64,000 nucleotides of DNA from Stercoripulliclostridium_A sp045577735. Its GTDB lineage: Bacteria > Bacillota > Clostridia > Christensenellales > DTU072. This document shows positions 1 through 8,061 of the stretch, in pieces. The notes under the pieces are model-generated. The model saw only the letters and a list, made by a program, of their open reading frames with translations. It was not told the DNA's origin and ran no database searches. Each line of letters begins with the position of its first letter. Position 1 is the first letter of the stretch. Where the stretch lies: the NCBI GenBank assembly GCA_045577735.1, contig JAZNIY010000005.1, forward strand, positions 1 to 64,000. The letters are read 5' to 3'. The position numbers and the translations under genes are program-made.

Positions 1-619
1 ACTTGGAAGATACGGCACAGCCGTGGCAAGAGAACTTGTAGAGAACGGCATGGAAGTCATTGCCGTAGATACTGAGCAAAGAATCGTTACCGATGCAGCG
101 GCATATCTGCCCGTATGTAAATGCGCTGACGTGACCGATGCGGAGGTCATCTCACGCCTTGGAATTGGAAGTATTGATACGGTCATTGTATGTATGGCAA
201 GTAACCTTGAAGCGAGTGTGATGGCGGTCACGCTTTGCAAGGAGGCAGGAGTTAAGAATGTTATTGCAAAATGTGCGAATGAAATGCATCAAAAAATATT
301 GCTTCGTGTGGGTGCAGATCAAGTGGTTTTCCCTGAAAACGAGTCTGGTATACGCCTTGCTAAGAACCTCTTAAGCTCTGGATTTGTTGATATGATCTCT
401 CTGGCAAAGGACGTGTCTATGGTTGAGATCGATGTGAAAGACGAGTGGTGCGGAAAGAACTTAATTGAATTAAATCTCCGTAAAAAATACGGATTCAATA
501 TCGTTGCAATCAAGAAAGGCGAAAAAGTCACCGTAAATATCAATCCCGAGCAGGTACTTGATGCCCAAACTACACTGATCGTGATTGCAAACACGACAAA
601 ATTGGGAAAATTGAAATAA
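1..619 (+). CDS. TrkA/KtrA-type RCK potassium uptake regulatory subunit (5' truncated)
   Basis: Cytoplasmic nucleotide-binding gating subunit of a Ktr/Trk potassium transporter (family knowledge). The gene enters from the left edge. Codons from position 2 read LGRYGTA, the glycine-rich nucleotide loop, so the GTG at 23 is internal and a short N-terminal piece is missing. An RCK_N Rossmann fold covers roughly the first 120 visible residues (VIAVDTE at the ribose-binding end of strand 2, then DTVIVCMASN). A TrkA_C domain fills about residues 125-198 (WCGKNL, then the conserved NP-x-x-VL-x-A turn). A membrane KtrB/TrkH partner would be expected upstream, outside the window. The unit ends at the hairpin at 739-776. 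Confidence 0.9.
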   Translation, partial: LGRYGTAVARELVENGMEVIAVDTEQRIVTDAAAYLPVCKCADVTDAEVISRLGIGSIDTVIVCMASNLEASVMAVTLCKEAGVKNVIAKCANEMHQKILLRVGADQVVFPENESGIRLAKNLLSSGFVDMISLAKDVSMVEIDVKDEWCGKNLIELNLRKKYGFNIVAIKKGEKVTVNINPEQVLDAQTTLIVIANTTKLGKLK

Positions 620-650
620 AACCGTCAAATTCTAATTTGTCAAACTGAAA

Positions 651-703
651 TGGGTGCAAAGCCTTTTGCCTAAATGAACTCATCATTCTAAAATTTGCAC
701 CCA
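651..703. repeat. Perfect 10-bp inverted repeat after the RCK gene
   Basis: TGGGTGCAAA at 651-660 is the exact reverse complement of TTTGCACCCA at 694-703, separated by 33 nt that hold a smaller GCAAA/TTTTGC stem. There is no T-run after it, so it is not a simple terminator. It may be a structured 3' UTR; function unknown. Confidence 0.45.
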
Positions 704-738
704 CTATAAAATGGTATCAAAATTTTAGTTTGCTCAAA

Positions 739-776
739 GAAAATAGCACTTCGAAAGAGGTGTTATTTTCCTTTTT
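739..776 (+). terminator. Rho-independent terminator of the RCK gene
   Basis: A 14-bp stem (739-752 with 757-770, two G.U pairs) is closed by a GAAA loop and followed by a T-rich tail at 771-776. Confidence 0.8.
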
Positions 777-781
777 ATGAA

Positions 782-809
782 TTGACAATTATGAGATTTA
801 TAGTATAAT
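782..809 (+). promoter_or_regulatory. Consensus promoter driving a leaderless start
   Basis: TTGACA (782-787), a 16-bp spacer and TATAAT (804-809). Only six bases separate the -10 box from the ATG at 816, so the predicted transcription start falls on the start codon and no Shine-Dalgarno site fits. Confidence 0.8.
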
Positions 810-815
810 AAAAAC

Positions 816-1352
816 ATGGCAAAGAAATATGATTACAATAGGTCAATAGCAGTGTTAAGAGGCTTGGTTACACTAAGTAGCCTTGCTTATTTTGTTTCTT
901 TATTGGCGTTCGTAGCATTTTTAGCTATTAATTTTTTACCTTTTTTGAATCATTTGATTGATTTTACCGAAGTTGAATACGTTGTTAGTAAAATATTCTT
1001 AAGGTTAGATGCTTTCTTGATTATAGGTTTTGTTCTTTCTTTAATTGGTTTCTTTCTTTGCGCTACCATGATCAAATCATTAAACAGAGAAAAAGGTGGT
1101 TTTAAGGCTTTATTGCTTTTAGTATCCAGCATTTTGTTTATAGTTTTCTTTGTTATTATAAAAACCAAAGATTTAACGCTTAGTTACTTATTAAATTATA
1201 TTTTTGGTGGTCTTCTCGTTGTAGGAATATTTGGAATTGCATTAGCTCTCTTTGTATTATTCTTAAGGATTAAATCAAGAAGAGAAATAGAAAAGAAAAT
1301 TAGGCGATATGAAAGAAATTATATGAAATTTGAAAAATACAATCGTAAATAG
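816..1352 (+). CDS. Four-helix membrane protein of unknown function
   Basis: I do not recognise a family. The 178-residue product has four predicted membrane helices (about residues 17-42, 47-68, 78-96 and 104-131), a short basic N-terminus and a strongly basic C-terminal tail rich in RR/KK, which suggests the tail is cytoplasmic. It is a single-gene unit with its own consensus promoter and a strong terminator. The start is fixed by the promoter position and appears leaderless. Codon use matches the neighbours. Confidence 0.7.
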   Translation: MAKKYDYNRSIAVLRGLVTLSSLAYFVSLLAFVAFLAINFLPFLNHLIDFTEVEYVVSKIFLRLDAFLIIGFVLSLIGFFLCATMIKSLNREKGGFKALLLLVSSILFIVFFVIIKTKDLTLSYLLNYIFGGLLVVGIFGIALALFVLFLRIKSRREIEKKIRRYERNYMKFEKYNRK

Positions 1353-1354
1353 TA

Positions 1355-1392
1355 TTAAAAAACCCACTCAAATGAGTGGGTTTAATTTTGTT
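1355..1392. terminator. Bidirectional terminator between convergent genes
   Basis: A 10-bp stem (1360-1369 with 1374-1383) with loop AAAT is flanked by A-rich sequence on the left and T-rich on the right, so it can serve both the membrane protein gene (+) and the HtrA-like gene (-). Confidence 0.85.
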
Positions 1393-2727
1393 TTAGCCTT
1401 TATATCCGTATACGTATTGTTGCATCGTTATGGATACGTTAAATTCCCTATAAGTGTAATTTGGGGTGTAGCCTGTTATTAGATTACCGGACAAGGTGTA
1501 GACTTGCTCAAGAAGGTGTAACGTTACGTTATCGCCTACTTTTGCAGTATTTAGGAAGGTAGATAATTCAAAATCGTCATTAAAAGTCTTTTTAACGTTT
1601 TGTCCGTTCTCAGGGTAGGTTATGGCAGTAATAAACAATAGGGTAGAGCCACTCATAGATGAAGTTGAAGCATAAATTTGCTTATTGGTATCACTAATAG
1701 CAACGCTACCGTAATCGTTAAGGCTTGCTATACAATAATAGAACGAACCTTCAGCGGGAAGATATTGTGACTTTCCAATATGAATTTCATTGGAACTTTT
1801 TGATAGATAATCTTTTTCACAAGTAAGAACGGAAACGCCTAATCTGATTTTCCCTTCGATATATCCAAGTCCGTTATATTTACTATTTCCAGCGGTTTTA
1901 ATGAATGAATTGCATATTTTTAGTACGTCATAAACGGGAATTGCATAGCCCATGCCTTCAACCGACGTTCCTGTTGATTTGGCGTTAACAATACCAATTA
2001 AGTAACCTTCTGCGTCAAATAAAGCGCCACCGGAGTTGCCACTATTTACGGCGGCATCAGTTTGAAGGAGGGTCATATTGACACCATCCATGTTGATGGT
2101 TTTAGAGATACCACTAATGTGGCCGACCGTAACACTAATACCGGCACCCAAGGGATTACCAATTGCAATTGCTTGCTCAGCAAGTAAGATAGGTGCGTTT
2201 TCGGTGTCACGTAGCTCGGCAAAATTGTAGTTGGTTCCACTTATTTTTAGTATAGCAAGGTCGCTTTCGTCATCCATGCCAACGAGGCTGGCGTTCAAAA
2301 TAACGTCGTTATCGCTATCTATGTCACCATCATTAATGGTTACCTTAATTTCACTAGCACCATCAATAACGTGACAGCACGTAACTATCATAGAGGCATC
2401 TTCACCAACGACTTTACCATATATTACGCCAGAACCTGCGCCTACGTCCGTGTTGATAATAACGACAGACGTTTGAACTGCGTCAACAACTTCGGTTAAT
2501 GTAGTAGCCGTGTTAGAAGGGGTACCAACCTGCGTAATTACGTCATAGTTATTTCCAGAGTTGTCAGTTGGAATATTGCTATTGTCCGTACTTGAATTTG
2601 TCGTGCCATTAATGCTGTCTACTTCATCAAGAGGCTCAATCGATAAGCATCCCGTCAAACTAAAGGCGCATACTGTAACCAAAATTAAAATAAGTATAAT
2701 CGAGTATTTTCTATAGCGATTATTCAT
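1393..2727 (-). CDS. HtrA-like trypsin-fold serine protease, lipoprotein
   Basis: Surface quality-control protease of the trypsin/DegP family. A signal peptide ends in a lipobox (LTGC, Cys27), so it is probably lipid-anchored on the outer face of the membrane. A Ser/Thr/Asn-rich linker follows. The catalytic triad is complete: His119 (CCHV), Asp156 (ESDLAIL) and Ser232 (GNSGG). No PDZ domain is evident after the protease domain; instead about 170 residues of unrecognised sequence run to the end at 444. The start is supported by an AGGAG site just upstream. It stands alone, transcribed away from the spoIIA operon. Confidence 0.85.
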   Translation of the reverse strand: MNNRYRKYSIILILILVTVCAFSLTGCLSIEPLDEVDSINGTTNSSTDNSNIPTDNSGNNYDVITQVGTPSNTATTLTEVVDAVQTSVVIINTDVGAGSGVIYGKVVGEDASMIVTCCHVIDGASEIKVTINDGDIDSDNDVILNASLVGMDDESDLAILKISGTNYNFAELRDTENAPILLAEQAIAIGNPLGAGISVTVGHISGISKTINMDGVNMTLLQTDAAVNSGNSGGALFDAEGYLIGIVNAKSTGTSVEGMGYAIPVYDVLKICNSFIKTAGNSKYNGLGYIEGKIRLGVSVLTCEKDYLSKSSNEIHIGKSQYLPAEGSFYYCIASLNDYGSVAISDTNKQIYASTSSMSGSTLLFITAITYPENGQNVKKTFNDDFELSTFLNTAKVGDNVTLHLLEQVYTLSGNLITGYTPNYTYREFNVSITMQQYVYGYKG

Positions 2728-2913
2728 AATTTCTCCTACTCATATATTATGTTACTTACATATAGTATAACTTATTTGTGTACGTTTTGTGAATGTTTTT
2801 TTACCATTTATAAAAAAATTATCCTTTATCTACATTTTATGCTAATTTTCTTAAATAAAGTTTAAAAAGAGTTCTTACCATTGCGTTATACTTGCCTAAA
2901 CGGATGGTGAAAT

Positions 2914-3216
2914 ATGATAGATCATAAAATTAAAAATGGAACGCTAACGCTAAAAATGAGTGGTGAAATAGACCACGCAAATGCCCCTAAGTTTCGCATA
3001 AGTGCCGATAAACTAATTACAAACGGAGGATTTAATAAGTTTGTTTTCGACCTAAGCGAAATCACTTTTATGGATTCAACCGGTGTTGGACTCTTAATAG
3101 GAAGATATAAGTTATTAAAAAGGTTAGGAGTACCTATGTATTTTTATAACCCTTCAAAAGAAGCCGACAAGGTTTTAAAGGTTAGTGGATTATATACGAT
3201 AATTAGCAAGATATAA
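2914..3216 (+). CDS. spoIIAA: Anti-sigma-F factor antagonist SpoIIAA
   Basis: STAS-domain anti-anti-sigma factor that releases sigma-F from SpoIIAB in the forespore. It is 100 residues, slightly shorter than usual. The regulatory phosphorylation motif is present as MDSTGVG, with Ser55 the target. First gene of the classic three-gene sigma-F operon, followed within 10 bp by spoIIAB. A GGATGG sequence upstream may act as a weak ribosome-binding site. I could not find a convincing sigma-H promoter in the 186-bp gap before it. Confidence 0.97.
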   Translation: MIDHKIKNGTLTLKMSGEIDHANAPKFRISADKLITNGGFNKFVFDLSEITFMDSTGVGLLIGRYKLLKRLGVPMYFYNPSKEADKVLKVSGLYTIISKI

Positions 3217-3226
3217 AGGAGAAAAA

Positions 3227-3658
3227 ATGGACATATTGAATATTAAAGTAAATGCTTTGAGCGCAAATGAAGGTTTTTTAAGAAGCACGGTAGGCGCATA
3301 TTGTACAAGGAAAAATCCCACCATTGAAACTATATCTGATATTAAAACGGCAATAAGCGAAGCTGTAACCAACGCAATTGTACACGGTTACAATGGTGAT
3401 ATTAATGGAATAATAGATTTAAGCGCAAAAATTGAAGATGACGTTCTTTACGTAACTATAACCGACTATGGCAAAGGAATTGAAAACGTAGAGCTTGCGC
3501 TTAAAGATTTTTTCACCACTAAAGCCGATGAAGAGAGAGCGGGACTTGGATTCACGATAATGGATAGTTTTATGGATACACTCGAAGTAACCTCGGAAGT
3601 AGGAGAGGGAACAAGTGTAAAAATGAGCAAGAATTTGGTGGATAATGTTAAGCTTTGA
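3227..3658 (+). CDS. spoIIAB: Anti-sigma-F factor and serine kinase SpoIIAB
   Basis: GHKL-fold kinase that binds and inhibits sigma-F and phosphorylates SpoIIAA. All ATP-binding boxes are visible: N-box SEAVTNAIVHGY (Asn49), G1 box TDYGKGI (from Asp80) and G2 box AGLGF (about 105-109). Length 143 residues is normal. A strong AAGGAG ribosome-binding site precedes the ATG. The 3' end overlaps the start of sigF by 14 bp, implying translational coupling. Confidence 0.97.
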   Translation: MDILNIKVNALSANEGFLRSTVGAYCTRKNPTIETISDIKTAISEAVTNAIVHGYNGDINGIIDLSAKIEDDVLYVTITDYGKGIENVELALKDFFTTKADEERAGLGFTIMDSFMDTLEVTSEVGEGTSVKMSKNLVDNVKL

Positions 3659-4364
3659 TGAAACCATACAATTGATAAACAGCGCTAAAAGTGGTGATAA
3701 TGCATCTAAAGAAAGATTAATCAACGAAAACTTGCCACTTATTAAAAGTATTGTAAGACGATATAAAAATAAAATTGTTGAATATGAGGACTTAATCCAA
3801 CTTGGCACTTTAGGGTTAATTAAGGCAATTAACAACTTTAAAATGGAGTATGGTGTAAAATTCTCAACGTATGCAGTTCCAATGATAGCCGGTGAAATTA
3901 AACGATTTATAAGAGATGATGGGGCAATTAAAGTAAGCCGTTCCACTAAATCTCAAGCATTGGAATTGAACAAGTATATTGATGAATATCGAGTAAAAAA
4001 TGGCGAGAACCCTTCTTTAGAACATCTCTCTACGCAATTTAACTTGGATCAAACCGAACTTGTATTTATTCTTGATTCAACGCGTTATCCCGTTTCCATT
4101 TATCAAGAATCCGAAGAAGATGGTCTTCAATTAGCTGACAAAATTGCTACAAATGAAAATCTTGATGACCAATTAGACAAATTGATCTTAAAGGATATTA
4201 TAGCGAAGTTACCGGAAAGAGATAAAAAAATTATAATATTACGTTACTTTAGGGATAAAACACAAACTCAAGTTGCTGAAGAATTGGGCGTTAGTCAAGT
4301 ACAAGTGTCTAGATTAGAGAGCAAAATACTACAAAAAATACGTGAAAGCCTGATTGTTGAATAA
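3645..4364 (+). CDS. sigF: RNA polymerase sigma factor SigF (SpoIIAC)
   Basis: First forespore-specific sigma factor. At 239 residues it contains region 2 (LIQLGTLGLIKAINNF, then KFSTYAVPMIAGEIKRFIRDD, which recognises the -10 element), region 3, and a region 4 helix-turn-helix near the C-terminus (TQTQVAEELGVSQVQVSR, which recognises the -35 element). It overlaps spoIIAB and is separated from spoVAC by a terminator-like hairpin at 4390-4415. Confidence 0.95.
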   Translation: MLSFDETIQLINSAKSGDNASKERLINENLPLIKSIVRRYKNKIVEYEDLIQLGTLGLIKAINNFKMEYGVKFSTYAVPMIAGEIKRFIRDDGAIKVSRSTKSQALELNKYIDEYRVKNGENPSLEHLSTQFNLDQTELVFILDSTRYPVSIYQESEEDGLQLADKIATNENLDDQLDKLILKDIIAKLPERDKKIIILRYFRDKTQTQVAEELGVSQVQVSRLESKILQKIRESLIVE

Positions 4365-4389
4365 TTTGTATATTATTAGAAAAAATGTT

Positions 4390-4415
4390 AAAAATCTCCT
4401 TATAGGGGATTTTTT
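4390..4415 (+). terminator. Terminator between sigF and spoVAC
   Basis: An A-rich arm plus ATCTCC pairs with GGGGAT plus a T-run around a short TAT-containing loop. It would separate the spoIIA and spoVA units or attenuate read-through. Confidence 0.7.
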
Positions 4416-4487
4416 ATATGCATAAAGAAAACATTGAAAGAGAAGAAACCTATTCTCCAATCATTAAGAATAGTTTGGAGGATAACG

Positions 4488-4946
4488 ATGAACGAGCCTA
4501 ATAGAGATTATCTAGAACTTGTTAAAAAGAAAATGCCTAAATCGCAACACTTTAAGACTATGTTTAGGGCATTTTGGGTTGGCGGATTAATATGTTGTAT
4601 TGGGCAGGGTTTTAATGATTTATATACCCATCTTTTAGGCGCAAAATTACCCGAAGAAGACATAGCAACGTTAGTAACTTTGACTCTTATAACAATTACG
4701 GTTATTTTAACGGGCTTTGGAATATATGACAAAATAGGTGCTTATGCAGGCGCCGGCTCTATAGTTCCTATAACCGGTTTTGCAAATAGTGTTGCTAGCC
4801 CTGCGATAGAACATAAACGCGAGGGAGTGGTGTTGGGGTTGTGTTCTAATATGTTTAGCGTTGCCGGACCCGTTATAGTGTTTGGAATTACCTCGTCTAT
4901 CCTTGTTGGGATAATCGTCTTAATTTTTAAAGGAGCCTTCGTTTAA
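4488..4946 (+). CDS. spoVAC: Stage V sporulation protein SpoVAC
   Basis: Inner-membrane subunit of the channel that moves calcium-dipicolinate into the forespore and releases it at germination. I place the start at the ATG at 4488, which follows GGAGG at a good distance and gives MNEPNRDYLEL; an upstream in-frame ATG at 4434 has no such site. The 152-residue product has the family motif AFWVGGLICCIGQGF and four to five membrane helices. Its stop overlaps the spoVAD start (TAATG). Confidence 0.93.
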   Translation: MNEPNRDYLELVKKKMPKSQHFKTMFRAFWVGGLICCIGQGFNDLYTHLLGAKLPEEDIATLVTLTLITITVILTGFGIYDKIGAYAGAGSIVPITGFANSVASPAIEHKREGVVLGLCSNMFSVAGPVIVFGITSSILVGIIVLIFKGAFV

Positions 4947-5944
4947 TGCAAAATCAAACAATTTTCTTTAAAAACGATATAAAAATTGAAAATACAGCAA
5001 CCATTGTCGGCCCTAAGGAACACGAAGGACCAATCGGTAGATATTTTGATAAATACGTTAAGGATGATTTATTAGGTCAAAAAAGCTATGAAAAAGCAGA
5101 AACGAAAATGCATATATCAACTATTAAATATCTTCTTAATAAATCTGGATATGACGATGGCGATATTGATCTTTGTTTAATGGGCGACTTAATGGACGAG
5201 ATTAGTGGTTGCAATTTCACTATGAGAGAGTTAGATATCCCTTTTATGGGTGTATATAATGCTTGTGCTACCTTCGCCGAAAGTCTTTTGATCGGCGCTA
5301 ATTTTCTTGATAGTGGAAACTTTAAAAGGATTATTTGTTCGACTTCTAGTCATTTTTCCACAGCAGAAAGGCAATATCGTTTCCCGTTGGAACTTGGCAA
5401 CCAACGAACTCCATTGGCGCAATGGACTTGTACAGGTGTTGGTGCAACCTTACTTAATAGAGAACGAGGTGTCGTTAAAATAGATTGTGGAACGATAGGT
5501 CGAGTAATTGATTACGGAGTGACTGATGCAAACGATATGGGTGCTGCAATGGCTCCCGCGGCACGTGAAACCTTACTGGCGCATTTTGAAGCAACATCTA
5601 GAGGTCCCGATTACTATGACCTTATTTTAACCGGGGATTTGGGTGAAGCCGGTCACAGATTACTTGTCTTACTTATGGAGGAAAAAGGAGTGAAATTAAA
5701 AGATAATTACACCGATTGTGGTATTTTAATCTTTAATAGAATGGGACAAGACGTGGGGCAAGGTGGAAGTGGTGCGGGTTGCTCCAGCTCGATATTTAAT
5801 AGTTACGTCTATAAAAAAATGGTTTTAGGCGAACTTAAAAGGGTTCTTTTAATTCCTACGGGTGCATTGGTTTCTAAAACAAGTAATTTACAAGGGGAGA
5901 GTATCCCTGGTATTGCTCATGCAGTAAGTTTTGTGAGGATATAG
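4946..5944 (+). CDS. spoVAD: Stage V sporulation protein SpoVAD
   Basis: Thiolase-fold (FabH-like) protein that binds dipicolinic acid on the forespore membrane. The 332-residue sequence carries the familiar PEG-rich N-terminus (GPKEHEGPIG), the central CATFAESL block at the position of the thiolase cysteine, and the SGAGCSSS C-terminal block. AAAGGAG precedes the ATG. It sits between spoVAC and spoVAE exactly as in other Clostridia. Confidence 0.96.
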   Translation: MQNQTIFFKNDIKIENTATIVGPKEHEGPIGRYFDKYVKDDLLGQKSYEKAETKMHISTIKYLLNKSGYDDGDIDLCLMGDLMDEISGCNFTMRELDIPFMGVYNACATFAESLLIGANFLDSGNFKRIICSTSSHFSTAERQYRFPLELGNQRTPLAQWTCTGVGATLLNRERGVVKIDCGTIGRVIDYGVTDANDMGAAMAPAARETLLAHFEATSRGPDYYDLILTGDLGEAGHRLLVLLMEEKGVKLKDNYTDCGILIFNRMGQDVGQGGSGAGCSSSIFNSYVYKKMVLGELKRVLLIPTGALVSKTSNLQGESIPGIAHAVSFVRI

Positions 5945-5948
5945 CAAT

Positions 5949-6308
5949 ATGGTTGTCGACTATTTAAAAGTGTTCTTAGTGGGTGGTACAATTTGTTTAA
6001 TCGGACAAGTTTTAATAAATACTACAAAAATGACTTCGGCTAGAATTCTAGTTGGATTTTTATTGTCGGGCGTGATACTGGAAACAATAGGCGTTTTCAA
6101 ATATATACGCGAGTGGGGACAAGCAGGGGCAACCGTGCCCATAGTAGGGTTTGGGTCCAATCTAGCAAAAGGGGCAATAAAAGGTACTCTTGAAAATGGT
6201 TTACTGGGTGCGATCACCGGTGGAATTGAAGCTGTAGCCGGCGGGATAGCCGGTGTAATATTTATTAGTTTTATAGTTGGATTAATTGCATCATCAAAAA
6301 CAAAATAG
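5949..6308 (+). CDS. spoVAE: Stage V sporulation protein SpoVAE (SpoVAEb type)
   Basis: Third subunit of the dipicolinate channel core: 119 residues and three to four membrane helices, with the signature AFxVGGxICxIGQ-like start (VFLVGGTICLIGQ) and a PIVGFGSNLAKGA loop. It begins 4 bp after spoVAD. No spoVAF or germination receptor gene follows; the next gene has its own promoter. Confidence 0.94.
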   Translation: MVVDYLKVFLVGGTICLIGQVLINTTKMTSARILVGFLLSGVILETIGVFKYIREWGQAGATVPIVGFGSNLAKGAIKGTLENGLLGAITGGIEAVAGGIAGVIFISFIVGLIASSKTK

Positions 6309-6313
6309 CGTTA

Positions 6314-6342
6314 TTGACTTTTTTTAGCGATAGAGATATAAT
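6314..6342 (+). promoter_or_regulatory. Promoter of the M24 peptidase gene
   Basis: TTGACT (6314-6319), 17-bp spacer, TATAAT (6337-6342), then exactly six bases to the ATG at 6349. This predicts a leaderless mRNA. Confidence 0.8.
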
Positions 6343-6348
6343 GAAACT

Positions 6349-7398
6349 ATGGAAAAGTTATTTAAAAACGTTGATGCAGTTGTAATAGTTTCACCCTCGA
6401 ATTTGTACTATTTTACCAAATATTCAAATGATGACGCAGCTGTTTTGCTTACAAAAGAAAAAAAATACTACATTTGCGATAAAAGAGTAAGCGAAGAAGC
6501 CGGTGAATTGCTAAATGATTTTGAAATTGTAGATATAGGCAAGTCTGGTTATATCGCGACTGCTAAAGAAATGATTTTAAAAATGGGTTTTAAAAAGATC
6601 GGTTATGAAGACTGGTCTATCTCTCATAAACGGTACAAAATTTTAGAATGTACAGGTCTCTTTAAAAAATTTAAACTTTATCCTGTAGAGCATTTAATTA
6701 GTGAACTTCGTTCGGTTAAAACCGATTTTGAGGTAGAACTTATTAAATCTGCACAAAAAGTAACCGATAAGGTATTCTTAGATACGATAGAGTATATTAA
6801 ACCCGGAATGACGGAACTTCAAGTTGCCTCTTTTATGAATTCTAAAACGTATGCATATGGTTGTGAGTTAGCATTTCCACCTATAGTTGCTTTTGGTAAA
6901 AATACATCTAAGCCCCATGCACATCCCGGTGAAAACGTTTTACAAGAAAACGACGTAGTTACGTTGGATTTTGGCGCAAAATACAAAGGATATTGTTCCG
7001 ATATGACTCGTTCGTTCGTCGTTGGAACGCCTCCAGAGGGCTACGTTGAATTATACAATGCAGTACTTGAAGCCCAAGAAAAAGCATTAGCTAACCTTAA
7101 GGCCGGAATCAAAGGTAAAGAGGGCGACGCAATTGCACGAGACGTCCTCATTGACAAAGGATACGGTGAATATTTTACTCACTCACTTGGTCATAGTTTA
7201 GGAATTGACGTTCACGAAGGACCGGGTCTAACCCCCCAATGCAAAGAAATTATTCCTGTTGGTAGCGTGTTAAGTGTTGAACCCGGGGCATATTTGGAGG
7301 GTAAATACGGCGTTAGAATAGAAGATATCGTACTTTTCCAAAAAAGTAGGGTGGATAACTTGACAAATTCAAATAAAAATTTAATAATATTAAAGTAA
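6349..7398 (+). CDS. M24 family aminopeptidase (Xaa-Pro type)
   Basis: Cytoplasmic metallopeptidase that removes an N-terminal residue ahead of proline (family knowledge). Creatinase-like N-terminal domain to about residue 120, then the pita-bread fold. The metal-binding blocks are visible: TLDFGAKYKGYCSDMTRSF (two Asp), HSLGHSLGIDVHEGP (His) and SVEPGAYLEGKYGVRIEDI (two Glu). Length 349 matches the YqhT group. It precedes efp by 22 bp, the usual Bacillota pairing. The start is leaderless with respect to the promoter at 6314-6342. Confidence 0.93.
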   Translation: MEKLFKNVDAVVIVSPSNLYYFTKYSNDDAAVLLTKEKKYYICDKRVSEEAGELLNDFEIVDIGKSGYIATAKEMILKMGFKKIGYEDWSISHKRYKILECTGLFKKFKLYPVEHLISELRSVKTDFEVELIKSAQKVTDKVFLDTIEYIKPGMTELQVASFMNSKTYAYGCELAFPPIVAFGKNTSKPHAHPGENVLQENDVVTLDFGAKYKGYCSDMTRSFVVGTPPEGYVELYNAVLEAQEKALANLKAGIKGKEGDAIARDVLIDKGYGEYFTHSLGHSLGIDVHEGPGLTPQCKEIIPVGSVLSVEPGAYLEGKYGVRIEDIVLFQKSRVDNLTNSNKNLIILK

Positions 7399-7420
7399 TA
7401 CTACGGAGGTATATTTACTT

Positions 7421-7990
7421 ATGGCAAATAAATTAGCAGGCGATCTCAGAAAAGGCGATACTTTTGAAATGGACAACACCGTTCAAGTTGTTGTTGACTT
7501 CCAACACGTTAAACCCGGCAAGGGCGCAGCATTCGTTCGCGTAAAGATGCGTAACGTTATGACTGGAAGCGTACTTGAAAAAACATTTAACCCCAGTGAA
7601 AAGTTTGATCTAGCTTACATCGAGCGCAAAAAGATGAGCTATAGCTATTTTGATGGCGACGATCTATATTACTTCATGGACAACGAAACCTACGATATGA
7701 TTCCTATGAATGGAAATCTAGTTGCAGAAGCACTTCATTTCATCAAAGAAGGTTCCATGGTAGACGTTGCTTTCTACAAAGACGCTCCATTTAGCGTTGA
7801 GCCCGAAAACTTTGTTGTTCTTCAAGTTACTGAATGTGAACCTGCTATCCCCGGCGCTACTGCACAACCCGGCTCAAAGCAAGCAACTCTTGAAACTGGT
7901 TATGTAATCCAAGTTCCTTTGTTTATTGAAGAAGGTGAAATGATTAGAGTTGATACTCGTACCGGTGAATATATGTCTCGCGCTAACTAA
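7421..7990 (+). CDS. efp: Translation elongation factor P
   Basis: Relieves ribosome stalling at polyproline. Three beta-barrel domains over 189 residues. The loop that reaches the peptidyl-transferase centre reads VKPGKGAAF, with Lys34 as the position modified in other bacteria. GGAGGT lies ahead of the ATG. Codon use is visibly more biased than in neighbouring genes (GGC, AAC, GTT, CTT), consistent with high expression. Ends at a strong terminator. Confidence 0.97.
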   Translation: MANKLAGDLRKGDTFEMDNTVQVVVDFQHVKPGKGAAFVRVKMRNVMTGSVLEKTFNPSEKFDLAYIERKKMSYSYFDGDDLYYFMDNETYDMIPMNGNLVAEALHFIKEGSMVDVAFYKDAPFSVEPENFVVLQVTECEPAIPGATAQPGSKQATLETGYVIQVPLFIEEGEMIRVDTRTGEYMSRAN

Positions 7991-8005
7991 TTAATAGATA
8001 ATTTT

Positions 8006-8037
8006 AAAGACGGAAGTTACGGCTTCCGTCTTTTTTT
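8006..8037 (+). terminator. Terminator after efp
   Basis: GACGGAAG (8009-8016) pairs with CTTCCGTC (8023-8030), followed by seven T. Confidence 0.9.
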
Positions 8038-8048
8038 ATGCAGTTTTG

Positions 8049-8056
8049 CATATAAT
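8049..8056 (+). promoter_or_regulatory. Possible sigma-E -10 box of the spoIIIA operon
   Basis: CATATAAT matches the known mother-cell sigma-E -10 consensus CATACAaT at 7 of 8 positions, and the spoIIIA operon is sigma-E dependent in B. subtilis. The -35 side lies in the terminator T-run and matches poorly. Five bases separate the box from the GTG at 8062. Confidence 0.5.
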
Positions 8057-8061
8057 TTCAC

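Noticed and set aside
3419..3946. 175-residue open frame on the minus strand across spoIIAB and sigF
   Set aside because: Antisense to two certain genes; no ribosome-binding site, no family resemblance.
4434..4487. Upstream ATG for SpoVAC
   Set aside because: No ribosome-binding site and no similarity in the added 18 residues; GGAGG fits the ATG at 4488.
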